The notes beneath the pieces are model-generated. The model had not been told where the DNA came from. It saw only the letters and a program-made list of their open reading frames with translations, and made no database searches. A stretch of DNA of 64,000 bases from positions 3,380,236 through 3,444,235 of the forward strand of contig OU452231.1 of the NCBI GenBank assembly GCA_911728455.2, in the 5' to 3' direction. The position numbers and the translations under genes are program-made. The DNA is from Marthasterias glacialis. Lineage: Eukaryota; Echinodermata; Asteroidea; Forcipulatida; Asteriidae. Of the stretch, positions 23,655 to 35,922 are shown one piece after another (positions within the stretch are counted from its first letter, which is position 1; the number at the start of each line of letters is the position of its first letter).

Positions 23655-24000
23655 GAACATGTGGCGTCAATATTCTCATGAATATTTGGCGTCAATATTC
23701 ACGACTCGCGCACAGGTCGTCAATTTTGTCACGAATATTGGCGTCAATATTCCCGACCAAGGGTCCCAAGTCGTGAATTTTGTCGTAAATGTTGGCGTCA
23801 AGATTCACAACTTGGAGCCAAGTCGTCATTTTTTGTCATGAATATTGACTTGGGACACAAGTCAAGTATTCTGTCATGAATGGTCCTCGACTTGTGCCCC
23901 GAGTAGCGAGTTGACGCCATTATTTCCAACAAAATTCACGACTCGTTCCCCAGGTCGTGAATATTGACGCCAATATTTATGACAAATTTCACGACTGCAA
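23655..24000. repeat. Degenerate tandem repeat built on GGCGTCAATATTCACGAC
   Basis: Repeats of about 45-55 bp combine GGCGTCAATATTC, ACGACT and CAAGTCGTGAATTTTGTC in both orientations, so the array is partly palindromic. The same vocabulary (GCCGTCAATATTCACGA, CCCAAGTTG) makes up 32655-32810. Confidence 0.8.
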
Positions 24001-27000
24001 TGGATAATGACGTCCCTTCAGGGCCACCGTAGATAACAGACGACCGGCAACCAGAATTCGGTGAATCTTCAGAGAGCCTAGAAATACAATAAACTTGCAG
24101 CCAGCAAACCGAAATGTCCAGATTTTCCGAATACGTTTTTCTTTCTTTCTTCTTTCTTTTCTTTTTTCCCCTTCTTCTTGCAGGGATCTTCTCTTGCATG
24201 TTTCATTTTAATGTTTCATTTGCCGACTGAGTCTGAAGCCTAACATTTGGGGTGTCAACCCCCACCCCCCCCCCCCCCCCACCCCCGCGGTCGCTTCGGC
24301 GCTGGTCATCATTTCTATATTTGGAAAGGCTAAGGGTCAATTGTCATTTCATACAAAATGCAGACCTCAAAATGAGGACCATGGATATTTTTAACTTTAA
24401 CTTCTGGTTTCTAAGGAAAGAAGGGTCAGATTGGGGTCATGTCAATACAATTTTTGTTTAGCTTTTCAAGATCTTTCAGATGATGAATAGATTGTGATAG
24501 CTTATGGAATTCAGGAGTTTGAAATAATACATTTCAATTAATGTAATTCAACACCTGAGTACGTCATGATAACACCCAAGTAATTGATCCTTAACCAATG
24601 ATTAATCTCTCCACAAAGTTTCGTTGAAATCCATTTTTAGTTTTGTCAGAAATCTTGCAGACCAGACCACCCGACAGTAGACAGACTTACAGAGTGACAT
24701 ACCTTGGTTTTCCCGTTAGTTTTGTACACGTCCCACTCTTTAATCTTTTCTGTTAAAAACTATGTGGAAAAAAACCCACACCTTTTCTGACAACTCACCG
24801 AAGACTGCAGCTCGACCTACATACAGTGCAGACATACAGACAAAATACAAGGCGAAAACATAATCTCCTTGACCGTAACAGAGATAAGGAGGTAAATATA
24901 AATCGCGTACTGATCTGGTTGTAACTGTTTATGGACGCATTTATTGAGCCTACAATTTGCCGTTAGTGAAAGTGATGGCGGAAGCTGTGAAGCTTTTTGC
25001 TTCAAAAGATGTCTCAGCTCGTCATGGTGACATGTACTTGTCGATACAGTACAGTGTTTACCATGCGCCACTAATCCGATACGTGAGGCGCGCGTGTTGG
25101 GGGTACCTTGGCTCAGTAATTTCATCAACTTTGCCACCATCTACAGCATTGATGAAAAATGTGTGATTTGATGAGGTATAGATTGATTCAACAACGTAAA
25201 TATGAACGCCAAATTGTACGGAAAAGAGGACCCTTCAGGCCATGGATGAGAGACGCATTTGTTCTACTACAATTTCACCGGTGAGCGAAGACCGTTAATG
25301 TCTTGTTTACTGGAGATAAAAAGTGACAGATGGGTGCGAGAAAGTGTTTATGGTTACCGGCGATAATGGCGGTGTGTCGAATACCTATACAAAAGAAGAA
25401 AACTCGATCATAATTGAAGACAAAACTTCAGGACATGGTTGCCAAAAATAACTGGAATTATTTAGTATATATTGTCTGTGATTTAAAAGAAAATTGCTAT
25501 CACTAGCGGCAGCCCGTGTTTACCGAGAACCGAACTGATTTATTTGTTTGTTTTTTCTCTCGTCACGTGTGCTCTGATACGGTCAAAATTTTGGGCCATA
25601 ACTTTTCTGGGTTTTTTTTTTTCATGTAAAAAAAAGGTCATCGTCATGATCTTATTACATGACATCTTTTATATTTTTCCCCTCTTCATAAAACAGGCAA
25701 ACCCGCGTAGTTAATTATAGAGTGGACTTACGTTCTCTAATTGGCTGTCTGATAGGGAAGGAGAAACGACGAAGTTGAAACCAATCTAATAAGTCGAACC
25801 AATGTACTTGAATTAAGTGCATCAATTTAAAAATCATGCAAATAAATTTAACGTGTTTTAATTTGACGAGGGCGGATTTTGCACACGTACAATGCGATGG
25901 TGAAGCGTTGATAAATTCATAACATTGGTTATGACAACAGATGGCATTTCCAAAAGTAGTTAATTATGTTCTATTCTGGGTATAGATTATTGTATTCTTG
26001 GCACATTTTGTCTCAACCAAGACCAGCGGGACAGGTATTAACTGTGTGACTCCTTTGTATATTTGAAATTTCGCCAGGCTAGGTATAAATGCCCACTTTT
26101 CCAACATTCTTTTTAAAGTGATTTACATTTTACAGTCAAAATCACAGGCGGATGGCTATAAATCGGATCCGGAATCTTCCTACGCCGGTAGTGCATAACT
26201 CAAAATAAATCCTCTTTTGCATGCAATAGAATACTAACTTGTAGTTTATGAAACCATAGAGCAAGGACGAAACAGTAATTTGATTAAAATCATTGCCAAA
26301 ACATACCACTTTAATGCAAAAGAGCTTATTGACTGTGGTATTATTACCAAAAGCCGACTGTTGGTGTGACTCTGTCGGTCACAGCATTGTGTTTCCACGT
26401 GGTTTGCCATCAGCTGAGATGACGTAGTACCCACTACAGGCCACGTGATGACATGTAAACATTGGTCGCTTAATCGGTCTATTACTGCTCTATGGTTGAA
26501 AATGGAGGACTTTCACGAAAGCGAAAACAAGGTCGAAAACAACGTCAAAAGTCTACAACGGGAGAAAAGAAAAGTTCCTAATTTGCGGGATGGACAAACT
26601 ATGTGTGTATCTTTAAAAACGGTCATTCCAATAAAAAAAACACACCTGGGTCCTTCTGCGATCGGGGAGGGGCTTTTAAAAGGAATTGGACCCAGGCCTA
26701 CAGGCATCAAGCTACAATACTGATTTTCATTTTGTTTGTAAACCTACCATTATATTAAAGTCACTTTTACGGGGACGCAATGTTGTAGTGTTTGATGTAC
26801 TGTATGTTTATGTAAAAGAAATTTAATGCAAAGGCTGTAAACGTTGTATAAAGAATAGATGATACGGGACGTGTTATCACCTATCAATGAACGAAAACGG
26901 TTTAGAATTGACCGAAGATATGAGCGAGGAAAAACCCACCAAAAAACACACACTCATACACACAAAAAATCCGTAGTTTCACGGGCCTTTTCTGTGTTGT

Positions 27001-27318
27001 TATAATAAAAATAAACGTGCAGAGTAAACAAAGCCATTGCTGAGACAGGACGCGTTTTCCTGGCCTTTTCACTGTTGTTATGGGCAGCGCGTTTCTCCGT
27101 TGCACAGTGATGTCTACAATGGAAAAATCAGCTATCTTTGATGATGATGATGTTTTCGTGAGCCGCCAGTGTGACAGAGAGCTAGTGGTACTGGTGTCAG
27201 GGGACAGGCCAAGATGTGTGGGAGATCCAACTTTTGCTCGTTTGCAAGATCGAGCAAGTGCTTAATATCATAGTCTACCGAACCACTACTTACTGAGCAT
27301 CGAGAAAAGACAGTCGCC
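24001..27318. other. Gene-free stretch
   Basis: Holds a poly-C tract (24264-24286) and a CTTTCTTT/TTCTTTTC-rich tract (24135-24180). No exon recognised on either strand; open frames here are short and without domain signatures. Confidence 0.4.
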
Positions 27319-27321
27319 AAT

Positions 27322-27440
27322 CAATAATAATAATAATAAATAATAAATAATAAATAATAAAACACATTTATATCGCGCCAAATCCATTAAAAGAAAATGC
27401 TCTCAGGCGCTTAACAATAAAAATGCAAAATATTAAAAAG
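27322..27440. repeat. AAT microsatellite with an attached repeat tail
   Basis: An (AAT/AAAT)n run is followed by ACACATTTATATCGCGCC and GCTCTCAGGCGCTTAACAA, a tail of the kind found on dispersed repeats with GCGC...GGCGCTT ends in many invertebrate genomes. Only one copy is in this window. Confidence 0.5.
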
Positions 27441-28460
27441 TAAGTTCAGCTTCATAAAAGGTGAAATATTTAAAAACTAAAACCAACATGAAAACCAATA
27501 CACAGATTAAAGACCTAAAATTTAGACCCTAGACCCGCAAGGATTCATTAAAATGCAAAGGTTAAACCATCCAAGTTAAACCCACAATCAAGTCCCCGCA
27601 TCCAGGTCCTGCAAACTCTCAAGAACGCCAAGTTACCCAGTCTCAACACCAGCAAGCAAGAAAAAAAAACCACCATCCGAGCTATCCACCGGGGGGACAA
27701 GCTCATCTTTGGATAAACCTCTGGGGTCGCTGTGGAATCTCCTCTATCCCCAGTCCTTTATAGCAGATTTTGTCCGTGGAAGATTTCGTGCTGAACACCA
27801 TCGGGAATAAGGATCTTCACCCCGACCTCGTGGCTCCGCTATGTTGAAGACACCTTTGTGGTTTGGCCTCGCGGCATGACGGCACTTCGAGAATTTCTCC
27901 TCCACGTGAACAACCAGCATCCCGACTTATTAAATTCGCCATGGAGCAAGAGGGGAACCACACCATCCTTTGAGCATGCTCGACAAAGCAAATTTCCACT
28001 TTTAAGGATAATAAATAAATTAAAATGAAATCGGAACGGGAGAAAAATGGATGAAGGATCTTATTCAATTCAATTCAATTCAATTCACATTTATTTCCAC
28101 ACACATTTCCACAAATTAAAGAACTACAAACAATGCATAATAATAAAGACACGATAAGAAGAAACTATTGGGGAAAGCGCATGGAGGCAAGGTCCAAAAT
28201 AAGCTTGTAAGCTTGTAGCGGCTTGCGTGTACATAACAATTACATAAACAAAATGTACATGTTTAGGACAAAACAATGACCAAACACACAGACAAAACAG
28301 ACAGACAAAACAGACAGACGTACGAACAAGCTATGGAGAAAATGACAATGACGTTTTTGTTGAAGTAAACAGAGAGTATTACTTTTAATGTTCCGGCTAT
28401 AACTAAGCACAGTTTGATCGTTGGGTTAGTTTCTACATCTGTTTATCCGTTTTTCTATTA
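27441..28460. other. Gene-free stretch with an AATTC microsatellite
   Basis: (AATTC)n at 28060-28086 followed by ACATTTATTTCCACACACA. GACAGACAAAACAGACAGAC-type repeats at 28290-28322. No exon recognised. Confidence 0.45.
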
Positions 28461-28462
28461 AA

Positions 28463-28803
28463 GCCCCAGTTCAACATTGGTAAGAAGAAAAACTGGCGTT
28501 TACAGTTTTACATAAACTTTACACGGTATAAAGATAATGATGATAGAAAATTTTTCTTGAAATATTTCTGCCTGAAGCATTATCGTTTCTAAACAATAAA
28601 TATGATCCCAAATTAGTTTTCGTCTCAGTGAGCTATAGGAATGCGTACAAAAATGCTGAGTGCATTTTTACCGTTTTCTCGCAAATGAAACAACGAAATG
28701 AGCTGACATTTTCACAGGTTGGTTTTACTACAAATATCTTGATTTGTGCAAAGAATGGAAGCATTTATAGTAAGTTTACTAATGTTGAGCTGGCCGGGGT
28801 TTT
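28463..28803. mobile_element. MITE with CCCCAGCTCAACATTGG-type ends, copy 1
   Basis: Left end GCCCCAGTTCAACATTGGTA and right end TAATGTTGAGCTGGCCGGGG are inverted repeats. Interior landmarks are GGTATAAAGATAATGATGAT, GAAATATTTCTGCCTGAAGC, TTTTCGTCTCAGTGAG and CAAAGAATGGAAGCATTTA. The same order occurs at 50474-50803 and 57751-58041. No open frame spans it. Confidence 0.8.
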
Positions 28804-29432
28804 AAACCAGACTCTTCCCTCAACAGGCGCCCCCCACCCTCCTTTGTCTCCCTCTCCATTGTTCATCTCTTGCATCTTCTGACTGCTTTCTGCCTCTCTC
28901 TTTTCACTTCCTTCCACTTGACTCATGCTTCTGTTACTCTAGTATACTTGTATGTGTGTGATGTGTTGTCATTTAGCCTTTGAGAAAGACTCTGCTGGGG
29001 TCGAAACGTGAGGCCATTAACAATTTTTTTGCGCTTTTCTTTACGTGATGTGCGATAAGCTCGAGGGCTTTTTTCTTAAAATATTTTGCACTTCGAGCGA
29101 TGATTACTGGAGAAGGCTGCACTTTAAAAAGTGAAGGGACAAAAAGGAAATACATCTTAAAGTAATAAGTAAAGAGTCGTTATTTAGATCTTGATTAATG
29201 TATCTTACTGACTTTTAAGACGGTTGTAGGAGTGACGACCTCACAGTGTTTTTCACTCGTTCTGTTTTTATCGGGGTTTTTTACCGATTTGTTTATATCT
29301 GATTTTAATTGATCTGCAGTTTTAAACAGTGTCACCAGTCCAGCTCAGTCTTGAAGCCGTTAGAACTGAAAATAAGAGACTAACGATAGAGCTGACTGGA
29401 GACAACAGATCAGACGCGCCATGTTTACCTAT
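28804..29432. other. Gene-free stretch
   Basis: A CTCTGCTGGGGTCGAAACGTGA word at 28990-29012 recalls the GAAACGTC element centre but lacks its inverted ends. No exon recognised. Confidence 0.4.
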
Positions 29433-29675
29433 CTCTCTAAATGTAAGAGTGAAAATTTCACTCTCTCACCCGAGTGGTGTATAAATTGTGGCTTTTTTAA
29501 GAGTGAAAATCAATGTGCATCACCCTTTCTGTGTGAAATTGGAACAAACTTCACTCTTATTCAAGTGGAAAATACCCGTCTTTCACTCTCGAAAAAGTTG
29601 TCCGCCATATGGCTGTTTGCAAGAGTGGAATGGCGGACAAAACAAGTGGTTTTTTCACTCCCGTTTAGTTATTTA
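29433..29675. mobile_element. Truncated relative of the 16245-16622 TA-type MITE
   Basis: Shares CTCTCTAAATGTAAGAGTGA, CACTCTCTCACCCGAGTGG, TTGTCCGCCATATGGCTG and GGCGGACAA with 16245-16622 in the same order. The right half is short and diverged; the right end is not recognisable before the hAT-type MITE that starts at 29697. Confidence 0.75.
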
Positions 29676-29696
29676 GTAGAACGAGTGCGAAACAGA

Positions 29697-30052
29697 CAGC
29701 GCCGTAACTTTAGGGGGACACAAGGGGGTGCACCATTTTTCCTTGGGGGGGGGGGGCACTTTTGGCCAATTAAAAATGTAGTTTCCGTTTGTATTTTTTC
29801 AAAAACAAGCCTCTTTTCAGTGTTTTCTAACGTGTTGGCGTAAAAAAAAATACATTATGTGTGTAAATAAACATTGTTTAAAAAACATCGAAATTACTAC
29901 GATGATCATAAAATGTAACATTTTAGTCTGGTAATTTTTAATCTCAAAAGTCCAAATTTCAAATGGGGGGGGGGGGGCACCCGGGGGCACGGACTTCAGT
30001 TGAGGGGCACGTGCCCCCGTGCCCCCCCCCCCCCCCCTTAGTTACGCCACTG
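29697..30052. mobile_element. hAT-type MITE with 8-bp target duplication GAAACAGA
   Basis: Ends CAGCGCCGTAACTTTAGGG and TTAGTTACGCCACTG are inverted repeats. GAAACAGA stands directly outside both ends (29689-29696 and 30053-30060). The interior has poly-G and poly-C runs near both ends and AAAATGTAACATTTTA-type sequence shared with the copies at 47024-47394 and 63405-63771. CAGTGGCGTAAC-like termini with 8-bp duplications are typical of hAT-derived elements. Confidence 0.92.
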
Positions 30053-30320
30053 GAAACAGACGACGACGATATACTGACTTTTAACAATATTATGCCTAAT
30101 ATAAATTGTGTTATCCTTCGCAGCATTTTCACACGAATTAACATTGAAACGATTTTCACATTTCAGTGGTTTTTAGTACAGCTGATTATTCACCCCAATT
30201 TTTCGGGCCTAGCGCGTCGCCCTGATGCACAAGGCCGGCGTAGGGGGCGTCCATGGATCAAGGCGGAACTGAAAATGCTGTATACAGTGATGGGGGCGCG
30301 TGTGTACGCATGTCTGTTCT

Positions 30321-30385
30321 GGTCTTTATGTTTCGAACATTAATACAAAGTATTAATGGAGATCAATGTTCGAAACATAAAGACC
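30321..30385. repeat. Perfect 21-bp inverted repeat (hairpin)
   Basis: GGTCTTTATGTTTCGAACATT at 30321-30341 (21 bases; shown to its last base T) has its exact complement at 30365-30385, and the spacer itself contains AATACAAAGTATT. Could be the collapsed ends of a DNA element or a transcription-linked hairpin; function unknown. Confidence 0.85.
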
Positions 30386-30389
30386 GCAG

Positions 30390-32650
30390 CTTTTCTTCTA
30401 AGCAATTATGAAATCACAGACGGAATAAGTGGCTATCAGAAATTAATAAATTATTATCGTCCTTAGTTTTCACTTATTTTTTTCTCCCGAATGCAAACAT
30501 TTCTCATTTACTACAGGCCCGCGTCTATCTCTTACTAAAAACAGAGATATCTCTTTTCCTAATAGAGATATCTTTACTGCCAGTAAAGAAAAAATAATAA
30601 TAATAACAAATAAAAAATAATAGTCCTGTTATTAAATCCATTTGACATTATCAGTGGAGTTACTTTGGGTCCTCAGGGTAATCTCCATTACCTATAGGAA
30701 GATATATTTATAATTAATTATTATTAAAATAATTTAAAAAAATGATTGTTAAAAAAAGCTCAAAACAGTGATATATTATCTTTTTTTCTTGATTAAATTC
30801 TTGCCATACAGTAAGCTGTACATAAAGTCTTTGCCTGACTGACATCAAAACGTGGCTTTAGGGGTGATATTGGAATGCACTGAGAACGTTCTTTTTATGT
30901 ATTGTAATTGATTAACCAAAACGTAGAAACTGGGCTAGAGTGTCACAATCGGGCGATAGAGTCACGACCCCTCTCCCCGGTAAAAGCCTACTACCATGGA
31001 TAACACTGAAATTGTCTGCAGAGTTCTTGACTAGCGATAAATTGTCAAAGAATGTTGCATTGATTGATGGTAGACTGAAAAAAAAATGATGAATTTATTT
31101 ACCACAGTTATTTGAAATATGGGTCCGTGTTTATCAGTATGCCTTTTCAACGTACTATACAAGTCGTTGAGATTTTTGGTAGAATGAAAAATACCATCCG
31201 TTTCGGTTTCACGAGTATAGAGTGCCTTTTTGTTTTATTTAATTCAAAATTTATTTTTCCGCCAGGTGAACGATCGGGCAATTAGTTTAAGTTCCCCGGC
31301 CTAGATTGGCCAATTAAAGGAAGCTGCTTTGAAAGTAAAGGAATCTCAATAGAGCTACCAAATTGCTTCGCTGAATCAAAGAGAAATGACAGGCCCCGGG
31401 GCCATGCGGATTTCAGCTTTAAAAACGCTTTGCTTGTTCGCGTTGCTTATGTACGTATCCTTGTTGGGGAAAAAGCAGTCTGTCTAAACATCAATCTTTA
31501 TTTTTTTTTTTAATCGTTTCTTCGCTTGAGTTTTACGCCCAGGGACATATTTTTCAATTAGGCTGGGAAAGGGAATAACTGACACAATATAGGTGACTAT
31601 TTGTGCAAGTATTTTCCCCCAAGGGCTGGTCGAGATTTTGTGCGCTTTAGTACAGTCAAATCTTCGGCATGCCTGTCCAGATTGATTCATGCATTATTCA
31701 ATTAAATCGAGGCGTATCATGGAGGACATGTAGGCAGTTCGGCATAAAACCAATTTATTTTCGATTACGATCCTATATACCTTGAAGTGCGTATACCTGC
31801 GGCAAAAAACAGAATTACATTAAATCGGGTTCATTTATTTGGTTTGGATCATCAAGTTCGTTTACAGACCTACTTAAGACTACTTTTGAGGTGGAAAGGC
31901 GTATGGTTTCTGGATGTGACGAACAAATCACTGGGTCCGTTTTAATCGTATTTAAAGGTGTGTTCCATTTATTGGGTTTGGGAAGCGTGTATTTATTTAC
32001 GTCCTCTATTGTATAAACAACCTAATCATCCAACCAACCTGTGAAAATTTCATTAAATTTGATGATCTCGTTTAAGTAAAAACAACGAAAACAAAATCAT
32101 ATTTTGCCTGGAATTTGTCGTATCAGTTCTTATTTCAACGGTGATTTGGCTTGGGGGTTCGTCCAATATTTTGTTTCGACTTGGCACTACTCTAGACGAA
32201 GATATTTGTCGGTGAGATTTGTACCGGTATGAAGTTTGTAATTTTTGAGCTTTCACATTAAAACAAAATTTTCAATCCTGTGCTTTAATTATCTTTAAAT
32301 GGGCTTTGATTTGAGATTGTAAAATTCCGAGTAACGGACCGTGTCTCGGACAATGCATCCGTGGGGCTAAAGCTCGTCAAAGACCCCTTGAGAAAAATCA
32401 ATCGTCGCAATAAACGACAAGCTCAAGTGACACGATTTCTGTAGAAGGCGGAACTCAGCCAAAATGGATCATAATATTAATATCGAATTACTAATAGCTC
32501 TATGTATTACTTCCATTTTATTCGGAAGGTGTGTCTCTTTCCCGAAAGACCGCGCGCGGCGCCTGGCTGCCAACACTCAATATACGGGGGCCAGCGAGGC
32601 ATGAACTCTGCAGCGAGAACTACGGTGGCTCTAAAGGGACATCGCAAATA
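30390..32650. other. Gene-free stretch
   Basis: AT-rich DNA with ATCTCT/AGAGATAT words at 30530-30575. No exon or repeat with a partner recognised. Confidence 0.4.
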
Positions 32651-32654
32651 ATAT

Positions 32655-32810
32655 ACTGACGCCAATATCACCGTCAATATTCACGATTTGCACCTCAAGT
32701 TGTAAATATTGCCGTCAAAATTCACGATTTGTACCCCAAGTTGCCAATTTTGACGGCAATTGTGCCGTCAATATTCACAACATAGGGCCCCAAGTCGCAA
32801 ACCCAGTCAT
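32655..32810. repeat. Second array of the GCCGTCAATATTCACGA repeat
   Basis: Three to four imperfect units joining GCCGTCAATATTCACGA with CCCAAGTTG; same vocabulary as 23655-24000. Confidence 0.75.
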
Positions 32811-34574
32811 GCGTAAATATATATATATTTTACAATTTTGTTTAGTGACTTAGGTAGGCAGTCTCACAGTTTAGTCTGGCGCCTGCCGTTACAAACGCAG
32901 CATTGTGAATCATGCTTCGGACCTCCTCACGCGTGTGCCATTATGTCGTCGGAAAACACACCAATATCAGCATTGGGCAAGTACACCCCCATCGTGCAGG
33001 GGAGGTCTCGGTAAGGATAACGAGTGTTCCATTACCACACTTTCCCATAGGACCACCAGCATGTGGCTCGCTCCAGCCTGAATTAATTGCTGTAGAACTG
33101 CATGTGTGTGACTGCAATGTTCGGCGAAACCTGTTCAAAACATGGTTAATTCGAATTCAGACTTGTTGACAGAGGCAAAATTGCATTGAACAGTACATGT
33201 ACATAATTAAAACATACAATTTAAAAAGATTTGAAAAATTTAGACAACAGACCGCTGATTGTCTTCCGTAATTTTCACCCCTGAAAACCAGAAACTATTG
33301 ACCCAAATAATACCAACTGAAAGACCCCCATTCCGAAGCATGCAGCGCGTAGATTTGGATATAATTATTGACGACGGTGATTTTGACATTAGCTCAACGC
33401 CAAAAGTGATGCGTGATTCCTTACTAATGCAGGCAATATAAAGTAAATCGCTATTTCCAAATTTGTATAAAAGAAATTATGTGTGAAACTCCTCTGAAAT
33501 GTCCGAGCTTGCACCAAAGTACATACGACGTAAAACAAAGTTCCCGGACCCTAAAGCGGGCCCGGACCCTACGCCGGAAAGGCTCCGTGTCTCGTGAATG
33601 ACCCTACGCTATAATATCATGGCTAGAAAGCTGTTTCTAATAGTATACACGGCAAGCCCCTTATTTTAGTAGACCGATCCAAAAAAAATAAAATAATAAA
33701 AAATAACAAATGACATTGTTGAAAAGGCAATACATTGAGGCAAAATCCTTACACAACTGGTAAAAATAATTGTGTAAAAGAGAGCATCTCTTGGAGGGCA
33801 TCTAATGTTCAAAACTTTCCCGGGGCCCAAAAGCGGGCCCGGACCCCGGAGCCCACACCGTAAAGGCTTTACTCTTCGCCCTGGGCGGTTGTTCTAAAAT
33901 AAATGCTGCTCTACGTTATAATTTCGGACTATTCCTCACTCTCTGTAGAATAGATGTTAGTGCAGTACTTGCACATATTAAGTTATGTACACCGCTTTGT
34001 CGTACTCGGGGCCCAGTCTCTACATGGATTGAGGTCTGGGTAGAAACGATTTGGCGTGTAGAAACCAGACCCAGTGGGCCCATCTTGAAAAAGGGGCGGG
34101 TGGGTGGGGCAGAAAATCTTTACTCATACTTACCACCTCATCTACCAAGATAGTCCTACCGCTTAAGCGACGCCCTCACCTTCGGTCCAGCCAGAATCGC
34201 GACTGACAACGAGTCAGTCGCCCTCAGCGTCCACAGCGGTGCAAATAGTGCCATAATAACATAATAATGTTCGATGAAACATCGCCCTCAGCGTTTACCT
34301 CCCTCGCCAATCATATTATCAAAAAAGTGGTTTTACTCAAAATTATCTGATTTTTCTAGTATTTTTCGAATTAACGTAAACAGAACTATGAGGTTTGAGG
34401 CTGCTGTTTACCGTGAGGGCATCCTTATGCGAGATGCCCCGTACCTGACTGGAATGGCTTAATAAAGGTGACCATGCATCCTGGCATGACCCGTGACCTT
34501 TCTTTTGTGCGTCTACTGCAGTTTACTGGAGGCCTTGAGACCTTACACAGCAAAGGGGGATGGCAATTGCTTGT
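32811..34574. other. Gene-free stretch with a short duplicated GC-rich motif
   Basis: TTCCCGGACCCTAAAGCGGG at 33541-33560 recurs as TTCCCGGGGCCCAAAAGCGG at 33818-33837, each followed by CCCGGACCC. The 85-codon plus frame at 32912-33169 (and its antisense) has no recognisable domain. Confidence 0.4.
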
Positions 34575-34578
34575 TTAA

Positions 34579-35078
34579 AGGTTTGGTGAATTACATAGTT
34601 TAAAGTGATGTTTTTATTTGACACCTTACAATTAATATACAATAATTCAGTTGAGGAAAATCATTTTGGGCCTTTCTGTATATTTTTACATGATTTAATT
34701 TCTTTAAAAATAATAGTCTTCGGGAACACCCACAAATAGGCCACTTGCTGACATGGCTGGATTCCTTCTGTGACGTCACATGCATTACATAATACATATT
34801 CATGAGTGAATTTTTGAATTGAAAGAACACATATTGTCATTCCTTTGGCGGACCCCGTCCAGGAACGATTGTCCTCTGGATTAGCTCATGAATAAATTAT
34901 GTAATGATGATGTCACAGAAGGAATCTTTGTGGGCGTTCCTGAAGACCGTTACTTTTAAAGAAAATAAATCATGTAAAATATACTGGAAGGCCCCCCAAA
35001 AAAAATCCAACTGAACTATTGTATGATAATTATTAGATGTAAATTAAAGACATCAATACTTATCAATTCACCAAACCT
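34579..35078. mobile_element. 500-bp fully palindromic MITE with TTAA target duplication
   Basis: Ends AGGTTTGGTGAATT and AATTCACCAAACCT are inverted repeats, flanked by TTAA on each side (34575-34578 and 35079-35082). The halves stay complementary almost to the centre, for example TTTTACATGATTTAATTTC with AAATAAATCATGTAAAA, and GAATCCTTCTGTGACGTCA-type with TGATGTCACAGAAGGAATC. TTAA targets are typical of piggyBac and Kolobok elements; which of the two is not decided. Confidence 0.88.
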
Positions 35079-35151
35079 TTAAATCCCTATCAACAGCCAT
35101 CAAAGGGGATGATTACTGTCAACAGAGCTAAGATTTCGTACCTACAACGAG

Positions 35152-35640
35152 ATGGTGAACAATGATGAGATATACGTTGACACGCATCGCCAAACTGGAC
35201 AGGAAGCTGCTAGTCCAACGTACAAGGAGGTATGTCAAAGTTGTGCACGTGTTGGTGGCTATTCATCTGCATGGACTGTTCAAAGCAGCGGCATCTGTCA
35301 TTTGGTTCTCCCGTTTATCCGTCTCTCCTCCAGTCAATGGGACGACAGATTTGTGCATGCGCATCTTGAACGCCACATTCCACCCCGGAATAGCGCGCAC
35401 AAAGGCCCCAGTGTATGTGATGTGGACCTCTATGCACCATTCAAATTCTGTTGGCACCTGGATACCCAACCACTCTGTGCCCCTACTGCAGAATGTCGAA
35501 AGCAAACAGGCATTTGCCGAAGTTGTAGCAACTCCAAAACATGCTCGTCGCGGGGGGAGCCCACAGCAGCTGTTGGCCACTCTCCCGAACCTGAACCATC
35601 TCGTGATGGGGTATAGTTCCCTCATCACCTAATTCAGACT
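35152..35640 (+). other. Open stretch upstream of the decayed transposon gene, unassigned
   Basis: Two overlapping plus frames of about 155 codons stay open here, and an antisense frame too. The sequence is less AT-rich than its surroundings. Neither frame has a domain I recognise. It could be the 5' part of the decayed element to its right or an unrelated repeat. Confidence 0.3.
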
Positions 35641-35922
35641 CCTCAGCCATTTCCAGGTTGGTAAGCACTCCAAAGCTTGTTTCATGCATGCCCGCATTGC
35701 CCTCTCTCCCGACCTCTCCCCAGAACCATCACCTACAATGTACTTCATTTCAGTAACTTTAGTAACTTCAACTCCAAAAGCTTGCTTCACGGGTGCCCAC
35801 AGCAGTCATTGACCTCTCCACACTTGAACCGTGTTGTGATGAGGTAGCTCCGCAGTCAACTGCTTCTGACTCAGCATCTCCATCCCCAATTACACATTAA
35901 TGGAATCATCAGCAGGCTTCAG

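Noticed and set aside
29421..29843. 140-codon open plus frame
   Set aside because: Spans a truncated TA-type MITE and the start of a hAT-type MITE; no domain.
29963..30343. 126-codon open plus frame
   Set aside because: Starts inside a hAT-type MITE with homopolymer runs; proline-rich only because of poly-C.
35152..35640. Host gene encoding about 155 residues
   Set aside because: Two plus frames and one minus frame are open at once, typical of composition bias; no domain and no splice context.
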